The notes beneath the pieces are model-generated. The model ran no database searches. It saw nothing but the letters and a program-made list of their open reading frames with translations, and was not told the DNA's origin. From Chelydra serpentina (Eukaryota > Chordata > Testudines > Chelydridae), in NCBI GenBank assembly GCA_037349315.1, contig JBAIAC010000042.1:682001-746000 (forward strand): a stretch of DNA of 64,000 bases. The letters are read 5' to 3'. The position numbers and the translations under genes are program-made. Shown here in pieces: positions 22,301 through 33,800 of the stretch. Each line of letters opens with the position of its first letter. The stretch's first letter is position 1.

Positions 22301-25030
22301 TCTGAGCGCTGGGCACAGGATGGGCTGGGTTAATCTCAGGAGGAAAGTGTATGTGTGAAATTCTTACTGCTGCATATAATTGCATAGGAACAGATGTTTC
22401 TCTGTCACCCTGTGTCTGTTACTGTCTCTCTTTTCCCCCCAGGTATAACACTGAAACTTCATTTTGATCCTCCGGGCTCCCCTGCTGTCCCTTGGTGCCC
22501 TGACGGCTGGGTCGGGTATCTGGGGAAATGTTACTATTTCTCAGAGGCCGAAGGGAACTGGTCCTACAGCCAGAGCTACTGCTCCTCCTTCGGTGCCTCC
22601 CTGGCTACGATCGACACCCTGCAGGAAAAGGTGAGACGACAAAATGGGCCTGGAGCAGGGACCTGAACTGGGGTCTCTTCCCAGGTGTGTGACCCAACCG
22701 CCAGGCTAGAGAGTCCGTCTCACTCGCTCTCGGCCCCAGCAACGGTTCAAGTGCCCTATGCAACTGGAGCAGCTTCAGCAGGACAGAGGGAGGGGGACCC
22801 ACCCCGAAATAACGTCCTCCTTTTTCTGTTCTAAAAAGGCTTTCATGTTGCGCTATAAAGGCCTTTCTGAGCACTGGATCGGCCTGTGGAGGGAAGAGGG
22901 CGATCCCTGGAGATGGGTGAATGGCGCAGAATTCAACAACCTGTGAGTCTTCTCTCTTTCTAAGTGTTGGGGCACATGTGACTCAAGCAAGCGTTGAATC
23001 TGGACCAGTCTACGATTGGTTGGAAGACAAAACCACCGATAATCTTTTTCTGGCATTAAAAGGACTGGACGCGGTATTTTGGAACTCCTACTCGGTGCAG
23101 GATTGGGCGGGGGCTGCACTGTTTCATGGGGCTGGCTTTGAGGGCATGTTAAATCATCTGTACGTGGGCGTTTGTTTGCACTGTTGTAGCAACGTTATTG
23201 GCTGATGTCCCCTGTGTAACAGATCTGGCCCAAGATACCTTTTAGTAGTAGTATTAATGTTGGCATTATGGTAGCACCCAGAGGACCCAGCTGAGATCAG
23301 GGCCCCGTTGTGCCGGGCGCTGCACAGACACACAGCGAGAGACAGTCCCTGCCCCAGCTGAGATCAGGGCCCCGTTGGGCCGGGCGCTGCCCAGACACAC
23401 AGTGAGAGACAGTCCCTGCCCCAGCTGAGATCAGGGCCCCAGCGCTGCACAGACCCACAGGGAGAGACAGTCCCTGCCCCAGCTGAGATCAGGGCCCCGT
23501 TGTGCCGGGCGCTGCCCAGACACACAGCGAGAGACAGTCCCTGCCCCAGCTGAGATCAGGGCCCCGTTGGGCCGAGTGCTGCACAGACCCACAGCGAGAG
23601 ACAGTCCCTGCCCCAGCTGAGATCAGGGCCCCGTTGTGCCGGGTGCTGCACAGACACACAGCGAGAGACAGTCCCTGCCCCAGCTGAGATCAGGGCCCCG
23701 TTGTGCCGGGTGCTGCACAGACACACAGGGAGAGACAGTCCCTGCCCCAGCTGAGATCAGGGCCCCGTTGTGCCGGGTGCTGCACAGACACACAGGGAGA
23801 GACAGTCCCTGCCCCAGCTGAGATCAGGGCCCCGTTGTGCCGGGCGCTGCACAGACACACAGGGAGAGACAGTCCCTGCCCCAGCTGAGATCAGGGCCCC
23901 GTTGGGCCGAGTGCTGCACAGACACACAGCGAGAGACAGTCCCTGCCCCAGCTGAGATCAGGCCCCGTTGTGCCGGGCGCTGCACAGACACACAGCGAGA
24001 GACAGTCCCTGCCCCAGCTGAGATCAGGGCCCCGTTGTGCCGGGCGCTGCCCAGACACACAGCGAGAGACAGTCCCTGCCCCAGCTGAGATCAGGGCCCC
24101 GTTGTGCCGGGCGCTGCCCAGACACACAGCGAGAGACAGTCCCTGCCCCGGCTGAGATCAGGCCCCGTTGTGCTGGGTGCTGCACAGACACACAGTGAGA
24201 GACAGTCCCTGCCCCAGCTGAGATCAGGGCCCCGTTGGGCCGGGTGCTGCACAGACACACAGCGAGAGACAGTCCCTGCCCCAGCTGAGATCAGACCCCG
24301 TTGTGCCGGGCGCTGCCCAGACACACAGCGAGAGACAGTCCCTGCCCCGGCTGAGATCAGGCCCCGTTGTGCTGGGTGCTGCACAGACACACAGTGAGAG
24401 ACAGTCCCTGCCCCAGCTGAGATCAGGGCCCCGTTGGGCCGGGTGCTGCACAGACACACAGGGAGAGACAGTCCCTGCCCCAGCTGAGATCAGGGCCCCG
24501 TTGGGCCGAGTGCTGCACAGACACACAGCGAGACAGTCTCTTCCCCAAAGAGGTCACAGTCTAACTAGACAAGACAGACCAAGGGTTGGGAGCAACAGAA
24601 GGTACAATCAGATTGAATACAGTGATGGGCAGACCTGTGGTGTGATCCCCATCCGGCCTGACATTTTGCCTGCATTAGGGACATACATGTGCTCACCCCC
24701 AGGCTGCATGCTCCACATGGGAGGACACTATGAAATGAACTGAATTTGATATTCAAACAAGTCACCAGGCGATGCTGGGCCCAGATGCAGCGGGCAGGCA
24801 GCGTGGGGGAGAGCGGGGTAATTAAGGCCCCGTTGCTGCTCGCTTTCATCTGCTGTGCGACGCAGAATGCGGAGCCGTGACTCACGGCCCCATGGCGCTT
24901 GCGTTGCAGGTTTGAAATCCGAGCCAACGGCAACTGCGCCTATCTGAACGACGACGCCGTCGGCTCCTCGTGGTGCCACACCCTGCGCAACTGGATCTGC
25001 GCCCAACGCGACGCATACGCGAGGGGCTAG
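19290..25030 (+). CDS. CLEC2D-like: Gene B: CLEC2-like C-type lectin, complete (198 aa)
   Basis: Five exons (19290-19377, 20303-20398, 22443-22630, 22839-22942, 24910-25030) splice with canonical sites and phases 1, 1, 0, 2 into 597 bp. It is a type II membrane protein: 29-residue acidic and polar tail, basic flank then hydrophobic segment about 45-60, short stalk, lectin domain 80-189. The six domain cysteines are C80, C91, C108, C168, C181 and C189. A WIGL core (137-140), WRWVNG (148-153), CAYLNDD and WIC match the CLEC2 family (human CLEC2D 191 aa, CD69 199 aa). The Glu-Pro-Asn style calcium site is absent, as in NK-type lectins. One sequon (N100). Its role is probably a surface ligand for a KLRF/KLRB1-type receptor; gene K lies tail-to-tail 2.7 kb away. 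The start is chosen for context (ACCATG) and phase. No defect is seen. Confidence 0.92.
20303..20398 (+). CDS. Gene B exon 2: transmembrane segment
   Basis: The exon is 96 bp, acceptor CTCTTTCAG, donor GTGAGA. It encodes KHCTRKFLFILVTIAFIVIV, a basic flank then membrane helix. Confidence 0.92.
20791..20912 (+). mobile_element. hAT-type miniature element, GGTGACCAGA family (copy 3)
   Basis: TAGGGTGACCAGATGTCCC to CTGGTCACCCTA, flanked by perfect duplications ACGTTGAC at 20783-20790 and 20913-20920. It lies in intron 2 of gene B. Confidence 0.96.
20921..21195. mobile_element. Repeat related to the 3307-3481 element
   Basis: CTTCCCGCAGCTCCCATTGG, CAAAATGTCTCGC and ATTACCCTGGTAGG match that family. 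Its left terminus is not resolved. Confidence 0.65.
21330..22218 (+). mobile_element. CR1 LINE 3' region
   Basis: Forward copy from AAAGTAATGCACATTAG through GATCTTGGAGTCATCTTGG (reverse-transcriptase end) to GACCCAGTGTGGCTG and the terminal tail, in intron 2 of gene B. Confidence 0.9.
22443..22630 (+). CDS. Gene B exon 3: stalk and first part of lectin domain
   Basis: The exon is 188 bp after a pyrimidine-rich CCCCCCAG acceptor, ending in phase 0 at GAAAAG|GTGAGA. It encodes WCPDGWVGYLGKCYYFSEAE and the first strands. Confidence 0.95.
22839..22942 (+). CDS. Gene B exon 4: middle of lectin domain
   Basis: The exon is 104 bp, starting AFMLRYKG and including SEHWIGLWREEG and WVNG. The donor CT|GTGAGT leaves phase 2. 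The length is identical to gene C exon 4. Confidence 0.95.
23268..24545 (-). repeat. 67-bp minisatellite, about 19 units, derived from a MIR-like SINE
   Basis: CAGCTGAGATCAGGGCCCCG recurs from 23288 to 24481 mostly every 67 bp; one unit is 58 bp and some are 66. Single-copy SINE 3' sequence continues on both sides (ATTATGGTAGCACCCAGAGG before, CCCAAAGAGGTCACAGTCTA after), so the array grew inside one inserted SINE. It lies in intron 4 of gene B and produces overlapping spurious frames on both strands. Confidence 0.95.
24910..25030 (+). CDS. Gene B exon 5: end of lectin domain and stop
   Basis: Acceptor GTTGCAG, then FEIRANGNCAYLNDDAVGSS, NWIC and a short basic tail ending at TAG. Confidence 0.95.
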
Positions 25031-25359
25031 GGAAAAGCCGACGTGCCGCGGCGCTCGGTGCGTGGGACTGAGCTCAGGCCAGGCTTGTCGGACCGCCGAT
25101 CTGCTTTTGCTGCTGCGCTATCCGCATATATTGCAACGGGAGGAGCCACGTCACTGCGGTGATCTGCACGGCTGTAGCCTGACAGCGCCCCCTGCAGGGC
25201 GCCGATAAAATGGCTGGCGAGTTCCAGACTCCGGGCTACCGTTGAATGAAGCATTTCCTTGCTGCTGAAGGGCTGCTCCAGGAGAAGAGCAATGCAGCGG
25301 TGACTCTTCGGTGCTACGTTGGGTGCTGGTGGCCGGGGCGCAAACGGTGCCACTAAGAC

Positions 25360-25637
25360 TACATCCACACGCGATCGATGTTCTGGGATCGATTTATCGC
25401 GTCTCATCTAGACGCGATAAATCAATCCCGGAAGCGCTCCCCCGTCCACACCGGAACTCCAGCTCCGCGCGAGGAGTAAGTGGAGTCGACGGGGGAGCCT
25501 GCCTGCTGCCGTGTGGACCGTGGTAAGTACTTTTAAAAATCGATCTCAGATATTTGACTTCAGCTACGTTATTCACGTAGCTGAAGTTGCGTATCTTAGA
25601 TCGACACCCCCCCCCCCCCTAGTGTGGACCAGGCCTG
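25360..25637. mobile_element. Palindrome-rich miniature element in gene B 3' region
   Basis: The ends ACTACATCCACACGCGATC and TAGTGTGGACCAGGCC resemble the GTCTACAC-type families. Internal palindromes include ATCGATTTATCGCGTC with GACGCGATAAATCAATC and CAGCTACGTTATTCACGTAGCTG. Confidence 0.75.
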
Positions 25638-25929
25638 AGTGACTTGCTGCTGCCCCCTCCTCAGAGGATATTTACATCACAGTGGCACCCGGAGGCTCCA
25701 GGAAAGAGTCAGGGCTTAATTTCACCATCCGTCATCCCAGCCGGCCTCCCACAAGCTGCCTATCTTGGGAGAGACTTCAGGGGACTTTCCCTATTTTGCC
25801 CTGGCTCAGTGAACCCACTACTGGGCTACAGTATTCGGAATACTTGAAACACCTGTGAACAAGAGTACAGTTGCTGCTTAACCCGTTGTATGTAAATCGG
25901 GTTTTGTACTCTCTTTTGCACTTTGTGTA

Positions 25930-25935
25930 AATAAA
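25930..25935 (+). terminator. Candidate poly(A) signal of gene B
   Basis: AATAAA about 0.9 kb after the stop, followed within 50 bases by a GT-rich stretch (GGGTCTGTGGTTTTGTTCTG). Confidence 0.5.
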
Positions 25936-26299
25936 TGACCTCATGGCTGGGTCTGTGGTTTTGTTCTGTCGTCTTCCCTGCATTCGCTTCAGCGCCTCTT
26001 CGGTGCCAGCAGGGCTGTGTCCAGGTGGAAGGAAGAAAAGGGGATTTTCTAGCCGCTGGCCACCTAATTTGGTGGGGGGAGAAGTCTGAGTTGCCTGATT
26101 AACTGCAGAAGCAGCCAGCGCCACCCGGCCTTCCCCTCTTCGCCTGGGGTGGAATCTGGGCGTGGGATGGCTCAGAGCCGTCCTTAGCAATGGGCTTGGA
26201 GGTAGCTTAGGTGACAGGGGACGGGTGAGAGGAGAAATGAACGTTAAAGATAGTGACTGTGGTAATGAGGGCTCCGTATTAAGTACATTAGCTAAAAAA

Positions 26300-26556
26300 A
26301 AAAAAAAGAGAGATTTAGGTTAGACCTTCAGGGAAAACTTTCTAACTGTCAGGGTAATTAACCACTGGAACAAATGACGTAGGGAGATTGTGGGGTTTCT
26401 ATCATTGGAGGTTTTTAAGAGCAGGTTGGACAAACACCTGTCAGGGATGGTCTAGATAATCCTTAGTCCTGCCTCAGTGCAGGGGACTGGACTAAATGAT
26501 CTATCGAGGTCCTACATCGAGGTCCTTCCAGTCCTACATTTCTGTGATTCTCTCTC
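26300..26556 (+). mobile_element. CR1 LINE 3' end
   Basis: Forward copy with GGAGGTTTTTAAGAGCAGG, CACCTGTCAGGGATGG and the terminal TTTCTGTGATTC. Confidence 0.92.
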
Positions 26557-26559
26557 TGC

Positions 26560-27480
26560 CTCCATTTCCCCCTCCGCCTCTACAATAATGGTGATCACTT
26601 GCCTTTCGTAAAGCACCGAGATCTGCACAAGAAGGGTGCTACATGCTAAGGATGACGGTTATTGAGGTTTGTCACAGGGTTGTCACGGATCCACACGCCC
26701 AGTGCCTTAGAACAGTCCCTGGGAGGACCCCTTCAGGGTACCAGACCCCGTTAGGGTCTCACTCTGTCACCAGGGAAAGCCCTTTGGCTTCACCACCTCC
26801 TTGGACTGAACCTCGAAGTCTCCAGCACCCCTGTTTCATGCTGTGAGCTCCCTTCAGCAAGGCCAGCTGAGATGAGGCATCTGAGGGAGACTTGTACCCC
26901 CAAACGGAGCCATGCACCCCTCCGTCAGCATCTGCCATGACTCTCAGCCAGCTTGGTAAAAGCAGGAGGGTTTATTAGCTGTCTGGAACACGGTGTAGAG
27001 AGCCCGTGGTTAACATAGAGAAAAGAAAGTTACAGCATGGTCCATTCTGGTTGGCCCAGAGCCCCAGCCAAGTGGTGTGTTCTCTTCTAGCTCCCACTCT
27101 GTCCTCTTTGGCCAAGTTCTCAGGCCAGGCCCACCGCCACCGGGACCCCTCTCGGTCTTTTTTGTCCAGCTGCTGAAACACAGCTGGCCTCCTGCAGAGA
27201 GGTGGACCATCCATGGTCGTTTGTAGCTTGGTAGAAAATGTCCCGAGTGCTGGCTTTGCCATTGTCTTCATGGACTCTCCAACGCCATGGGCCCCACACT
27301 CAAGACAGGCGTCAGCCATTGCTGTATAGTAGCCTGCCTGAGAGTAACCAGCCCTTTTCTACCTCCTACGTGACAATGCAGCATACAGGGGAAACTGAGG
27401 CACGCACTGGCATCATAAAAAAATAATACAGAAAATTCCCACTCTATCACAGGGGTGAGCTGGACCTTTAGGAGGACTGG
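26560..27480. other. Gap between genes B and K
   Basis: No exon supported. TTTATT at 26971-26976 is AATAAA on the minus strand and could serve gene K, about 780 bp after its stop. Confidence 0.35.
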
Positions 27481-27483
27481 GAG

Positions 27484-27607
27484 TAGGGTGACCAGATAGC
27501 AAGTGTGAAAAATCAGGGAAGGGGGTGGGGGGTAATAGGAGCCTATATAAGAAAAAGCTCCAAATAGCGGGACTGTCCCTATAAAATCAGGACGTCTGGT
27601 CACCCTA
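27484..27607 (-). mobile_element. hAT-type miniature element, GGTGACCAGA family (copy 4)
   Basis: TAGGGTGACCAGATAGCAAG to GTCTGGTCACCCTA. Flanks ACTGGGAG and ACTATGAG match at 6 of 8 bases. Confidence 0.9.
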
Positions 27608-27754
27608 ACTATGAGGAGCATGTGGCTCTCTCCCATCAGCTTTTTACTGAGTGGCATTCGCTGGCCTTTGTTATGCAGGAGGTCAGAGTAGACAATCAGA
27701 ATGGCCTTTCGATCTAGGAATCTATTATTTCTAAGGATTCTGCCTCCTTACTGC

Positions 27755-27878
27755 TTAGATCAGGATGGCTTCTTTCTGACAAATCCACTTAAATTCAGCG
27801 CTGCACATTTCCGAGCGCATCTGATTCCCTTTTATCACCCCACAGCTGTTTCTCACAGCTGGACCAGAGACCGAAAAC
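27755..27878 (-). CDS. Gene K exon 5: end of lectin domain and stop
   Basis: The exon is 124 bp after TTTGTTCCACAG. It encodes FSVSGPAVRNSCGVIKG, then SEMCSAEFKWICQKE and a 4-residue tail before TAA. The split codon CT|G agrees with exon 4. Confidence 0.92.
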
Positions 27879-30800
27879 CTGTGGAACAAAGGAGCCGGGG
27901 GGGGGGGGGGGGGAAATCCCTGTTAGTGTCTAGACTTCTCAAACAGAGGTCCAGCGAAGCATTTCTTTGTATTCAATCTAATAGCCTGCTGAATTCTCTC
28001 TTCATTTTCCCCCTGCAAGGTTATAAATGTCGCAAACCTCCCACCATGTCCCATGTCCATGCGGGCAATTGCAGACTGAACTCACCGCTATCCCCTAGAG
28101 GCGGCGGTGGGAAAGCATGTGTCAGAAGAAAGCTTGCCGTACGATCTCTGCTGATTGTGGCTCTTTTTCTCCTCCTAGTGGTTGGGCCACAAAAGTGCCT
28201 AAAATCCAGCCCTTTCACTCAAGCAGTCATGTATGTGCTTTCAGACCCAGAGGTCCTATGATCAGCCTGAGAATCAAGGGGAAGTTGCCTACCTAATAAC
28301 ATTCAGAATCACCTTTAATTCCTGATAAGAGGGACCTTTACGTATTGTTAGAAGAGGCCGGAAAACTGAATTTTCATTCCATGGGATATTCCAAAAATAT
28401 CAGGAGGTTTGTTAGTGTTTTTGTTGTTGTTGTTCTCAATCAGAATGAAACATTGACATTTACAGCAAAATGAAGTTTCCAAAAATTTTGTTTTGGAAAC
28501 ATCTAAACAGACCTATCGAAATGTTGCAATCAGGTCAAAATCTTTCCACTTCTAGGTTGTAATGTAATATACAGTGTAATCAAATGGATGACGCTGAAAT
28601 AAACTGTTGCGATCATTTGCCATCAAAAATTGTGAAAAACCGATACATTCACAGCCACCGTGTCAATTTCACGGAATCGGTGTTTTCTGAGACCTGGTTT
28701 TCATCTAAAAACTTCAGTCGACCTAACGATATCTCTCAGGGCTGTGAAAAATTTTGCGTCCTGTGCAACGTCATTAGGTTGACCTACCCCCTAGCTTTAG
28801 ATGCAGCCAGGTTGATGGAAGAATGCCTCTGTCAACCCAGCTACTGCCTCTTGGAGAGGTGGACTACCCCCAGCAACGGAAAAACCCCTTCCGTCGATGT
28901 AGGAAGAGCCTACAGTCTGGTGCTACAGCGTCACACCTGCTGCACTGTAGCCGCTGTAGTATAGATGTTCCTAGAGGGAAAACTGTTCTGTTGGGAATTT
29001 TTTCCCTTGGCTCTCTGTATTATGTGTGTTCTAGTAATGCTTACAGGCCCCAACCAATATCAGGACGCCATTGTGCTGGGCGTTTTATCTATACACCTAG
29101 CAAGAGGTAGTTCTTTCCTCCAGAGGCCTGCACTCTAAATACACAAAGCAGCTAAAGAATAATTATTCCTTATTACAGATGGGGAATGGAGGCCCAGAGA
29201 GTTTACGTGACTTGGCCAAGGTCACGCAAGGAATCTGGTCGTAAATCCAGATTGCCTGAGCCCTGGTTCAAGGCCAGCCTTTCTCTCTGACTCTGCAAAC
29301 ATCCAAAGTCACTTAATTATAAGCTTTCCTCAAGACACACATGAAATATTTAACAGCAAGAAACACTCACAGGTTTGGGTCTAAGATGGAGCCATCCACC
29401 CAGGTCCATTTCCCCTCTGGGGATGTAACATTAAGCCCAATCCAGACGGGATATTGCCCTTGTGTGACATTCTGTATGAACTCCTGTGGAGAAAAGCAGG
29501 AGTGTGAATTTAGCCTGGGGGAAAATCAGTGTTTCCAAAGGACACCAGAGAACTTAATCCACAATCTCCAAAGAGGCCTGCAGTTGGACCCAAAACAAGC
29601 AAGGGGATTTTTTTCCCTATAGAACTGGCATATAACACTTGTTAGGACACTAACTGCTAGGCCTCGAAATTTAATTGTAAACAGGGAATCATCATTGAGC
29701 GGGTGTGTTTCTAATGGCATCCCACAGGGACTGGTTCTCGGCCTTAAGCTATTGAACATTTTTACCAAGGACCTGGAAGAAAAAATAAAATCATCACTGA
29801 TAAAGTTTACAGAGGGCATGTGGTAAATAATGAAGAGGACAGGTCAAGGATACAGAGCGATCTGGATTTCTTGGTAAACTGGGCGCAAGCCAACAATATG
29901 TGTTTTTAATATGGCTAAATGGAAATGTATATAGCTAAGAACAAAGAATGCAGGATGGGACCTCTACCCTGGGAAGCTGTGACGCTGAAAAAGATTTGGG
30001 GTCATGGTGGATAATCAGCTGAACATGGGTTCTTAGTGGGACGCTGTGACCAAATGGGCTAATGTGATCCTGGCATGCAGAACTGGAATATTGAGTAGGA
30101 GTAGAGAGGCTATTTTCTCTCTCAATTTGGCCCTGGTGTGACGCTGCTGCATCCTGTCCAGTTCTGGTGCCCACAGTTCAGGAAGGAGCTTGCTAAATTG
30201 CAGAGGGGTCAGAGAAGAGCCATGAGAAGGATTAAAGGATTTGAAAACCTGCCTTAGAGTGACAGGCTCAAGGAGCTCAATCTATTTAGCTTAACAAAGA
30301 GAAGGTTAAGGGATGATTTAATCATAGTCTGTAAGTACCTACATGAGAAACAGATATTTAATAATGGGCTCTTCAATCTAGCAGAGAAAGGTAGTACACA
30401 ATCCAAGGGCTGGAAGTTGAAGCTAGACAAACTCACACTAGAAATAAGGTGTAAATTTTTAAGAGTGAGGGTAATTAACCATTGGAACAATTTACTAAGG
30501 GTCATTGTAGATTCTCAGTCACTGACCATTTTTCAACCCAGATTTAAAACAAGAGGCATTTTTCACACGCCTGAGCAAGATAGCTAGGTTGACCTAAGTT
30601 TTAGGTATAGTTTGCACACTTTATTTTTCACATTACCATCTCATCCTTGTCCTGGATCACCAGGATGTGAGACCTCTTCCTTGGACAGTCATCACGGCTC
30701 CCATTCCAGTCCTTATTCCCTTTAGAGAACCAATAGCACTTTCCTCTGTGTGACAGCCAGTCCATGGGACAGAGTTTGCACTCAGAGCCTCCACCTGGGG

Positions 30801-33800
30801 GAAAGGGACAGGGCATTAATGGGGCTGAAGACACTTCATGGTTCAACACTTTCCATGCAGCGGGATCAGGCACTTGACTGCGAGTCAGAAGATCTGGCTT
30901 CAATTCCCAGCTCTGCCACACACTCTACTGTGTGACCTGGGAAAAGTCATGGCAACCTGCCGTGCCTCGGTTTCCCCACCTGACATATAGGGATAGTACT
31001 ACTTTGTTCATCTGTCTTGTAAGCTCTTTGGGGCAGGAACTGTCGCACTGTGTGTCTGTCCAGCGCCCGGCACAACAGGGCCCTGATCTCAGCTGGGGCA
31101 GGGACTGTCTCTCGCTGTGTGTATGTGGCATGATGGATAGACACCTGATGTTCCTTCATGCCATGTCCCAGCAGCCTCTGCCTTCTCCCTCACTCGGTTT
31201 TAGCCCATCCCTTCCCCTCTCACTCTCCTGTGTTTGCTACTGTAAAGACTGGGAGTTGCCCTGCCTGGCCACTAGGTGTCACTGCTGCTCCCCACAATCC
31301 CATCTGAAAATGCTTGTGAGTAACAGCACTCATGGTACCCAAGGCAGAGAAGCCCTGGAGGACAGGTGGGTGGGTGGTGACACAGGTGGGCTGAGTAGCA
31401 GGAAGGGACTTTTCTAGGGGGAGCTCTGATAGATGCATTAGAGCAGCCTATAGAGCTAGACAGGAGACAGCTCAGGCCTGGAAGGAGCTGAGGTTACCTG
31501 CTGCGCTGCTGTGTGTTTGCAGCTCGCACAGATTCTGTCTCAGTTGAGCGAGGACATCCTCTGGGCGGCTGCTGCTGCCTTCGGCGCTGTTTAAGCGTCT
31601 CTGCCCGGAATCACTGTCCGCAGGGGTGTTTGGGGGTGTCCCGGTCTGTCCTTCGTGAGAGCCGCACTGGAAAACTTCCCCACACAGCAGCCGTGTGAAT
31701 AGAGATTAGAGAACTGTCTGGCATGTGTGTATAATAAAGCATTGAATAATGTAGGGTGACCAGACAGCAAGTGTGAAAAATCGGGACAGAGGGTGGGGGG
31801 TAATAGAAGAAAAAGACCCAAAAATCGGGACTGTCCCTATAAAATCGGGACATCTGGTCACCCTAGAATAATGTGAATCCCAGTCAGTCACTTTGGAGAA
31901 AGAAACTGAGCTGTTAAAAATCCAGAGGCAAATTCTATTATGTTCCTACAGTATTTAAATACAAAAGTGAAACAAGGATGTATCAGTGTTTACATCCCCC
32001 TTTCCTATTATATCATGTAGTAATCTCCTAGCGCTGTCACATTTCTCTCGCCTGCTTTTGTCTATTTCCAGCTGGCCCTGTTTTATTTTGAATTATTTTC
32101 CCTGGGCTCAATTTGCCTCTGCTTCATTAGTTTCTTTCTTTGGCATCAGCATCTTTGCTTATGTTATCAGTAGAACGGGTTAAAAAAACCTGATGGAACA
32201 GTTTTCTGTGGGAAAATGCAGTTTCATCAAAAGTGAAACATTTTGCAGGAATTGGTCTGTTTCAATGAAATTTTTGATGAGGAAAAAATCTAAAGGAATT
32301 GTTTTGACATTCTCATTTTGTTTCAAAATGTTTCAATAAGGTAAAAAAGCATTTTCTTTTGACTTTATCATTTTGATTAATTTCATTCCAACTTGTATGT
32401 TGTAGTAAATATTAATTTTAATATATTACGTTTTATATTAATATTCAGTGTATTGTATCTATTATCATTATAACGTTTCAACATAATCAAACTGACTTGA
32501 TAGTTCCTAGCCGAAAAAAATTGGAATTTTTATCCAGTGGGAAATTTCAAAATTTTGGCTTTTCATTCCAATTTAGAATGAACACAAATGTCAAATTGTC
32601 AGAATTTCCCACAGAACCAAAATTCCAATTTCCAGCCAACTCTGATTATCAGTGACAGCAGCCCAGTTCTGGGAATATGGTCTATTATGTCAATTTGTTA
32701 ATCTATAGCTATTGGGGTCTGTAGCATTCAGCATAAGAATATTGTGAATACTTAAGGCAGTTTTCCCCAAAAGTAGGGGACATGGACAGACCACTGAGTT
32801 GTTCTCCAGAGCAACTTCTAAGTCAGTCTCTAGCTATTATCATTGTGGGAGGAACCCTAAAAACTTTGACTGAAGTGTAACTGATCCAGAAACTTCTGCC
32901 TGAGTCTGCAGAGAGCCTGAAACAATAGCACTGATAAATGAACTGCCCATCCATTTTAACAGATGCTGACTTACAGTCTATGAGTCTCAGGCCAGAACGG
33001 ACCATCATAATCGTCTAGACTGGCCTCCTACACATTGCAGGCCACAGCATTTGTATACTAATTATGATAATTTAAATGTCAACATTGTTAGCTATTTCAC
33101 TGTGCAACGTAGCATACGAGAAAGGAGAAGGAAGATCATATTTTGAAGAGATTCCAGCCGATAGGACCAGAAGCAGGAACTGCTGCAGTGAGGTAAGGAG
33201 AATCACTGGGGAATAGCAGGCTAGGAATGGGGAATAAGAAGCTAGGTGGCGGTTACAGTGGATCATAAATGGAATATGAGTCAACAAGGTGAGGCAGTTG
33301 CAAAATGCTACTATCATCCTGGGATGTATTAACAGGAGTGTCGTATGTACAATACAGGAGGTGATTGTCCCACTCTACTCAGCACTGGTGAGGCCTCACC
33401 TGGAAGACTGTCCAATTCTGGGTGCCCACTTTAGGAGACATGTGGACAAATTGAAGAGAGCCCAGAGGAGAGCAACAAAAATGATCAACGATTTAGAAAA
33501 TCTGACCTGAAAGGCAAGGCTAAAAAACCTGGGCCTGTTTAACGTTGAGAAAAGAAGACCGAGCAGGGACCTTACAACAGTCTTCAAATATGTTCAGGGC
33601 TGTTATAAAGAGGAGGGTGATCAATTGCTCTCCATGGCCACTGAAGGCAGACGCGACGTAATGGGCTGAATCTCTAGCAAGGGTGATTCGGATTCGATAT
33701 GAGGAAGACCTTTCTAACTGTGAGAGAAGTTAAACTCTGGACCAGGCTTCCAAGAGAGGTTGTGGAGTCCTCATCATTGGAGGTGTTTAAGGACAGGTTG

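Noticed and set aside
23502..24743. Many overlapping frames of 60-146 residues on both strands
   Set aside because: All are translations of the 67-bp minisatellite.
28020..28261. Possible membrane exon on the plus strand (KLAVRSLLIVALFLLLVVG) or a last lectin exon of gene K on the minus strand
   Set aside because: The plus reading has no good donor and no partner exons. The minus reading needs a frameshift. The true last exon of gene K (27755-27878) fits phase, motif and total length.
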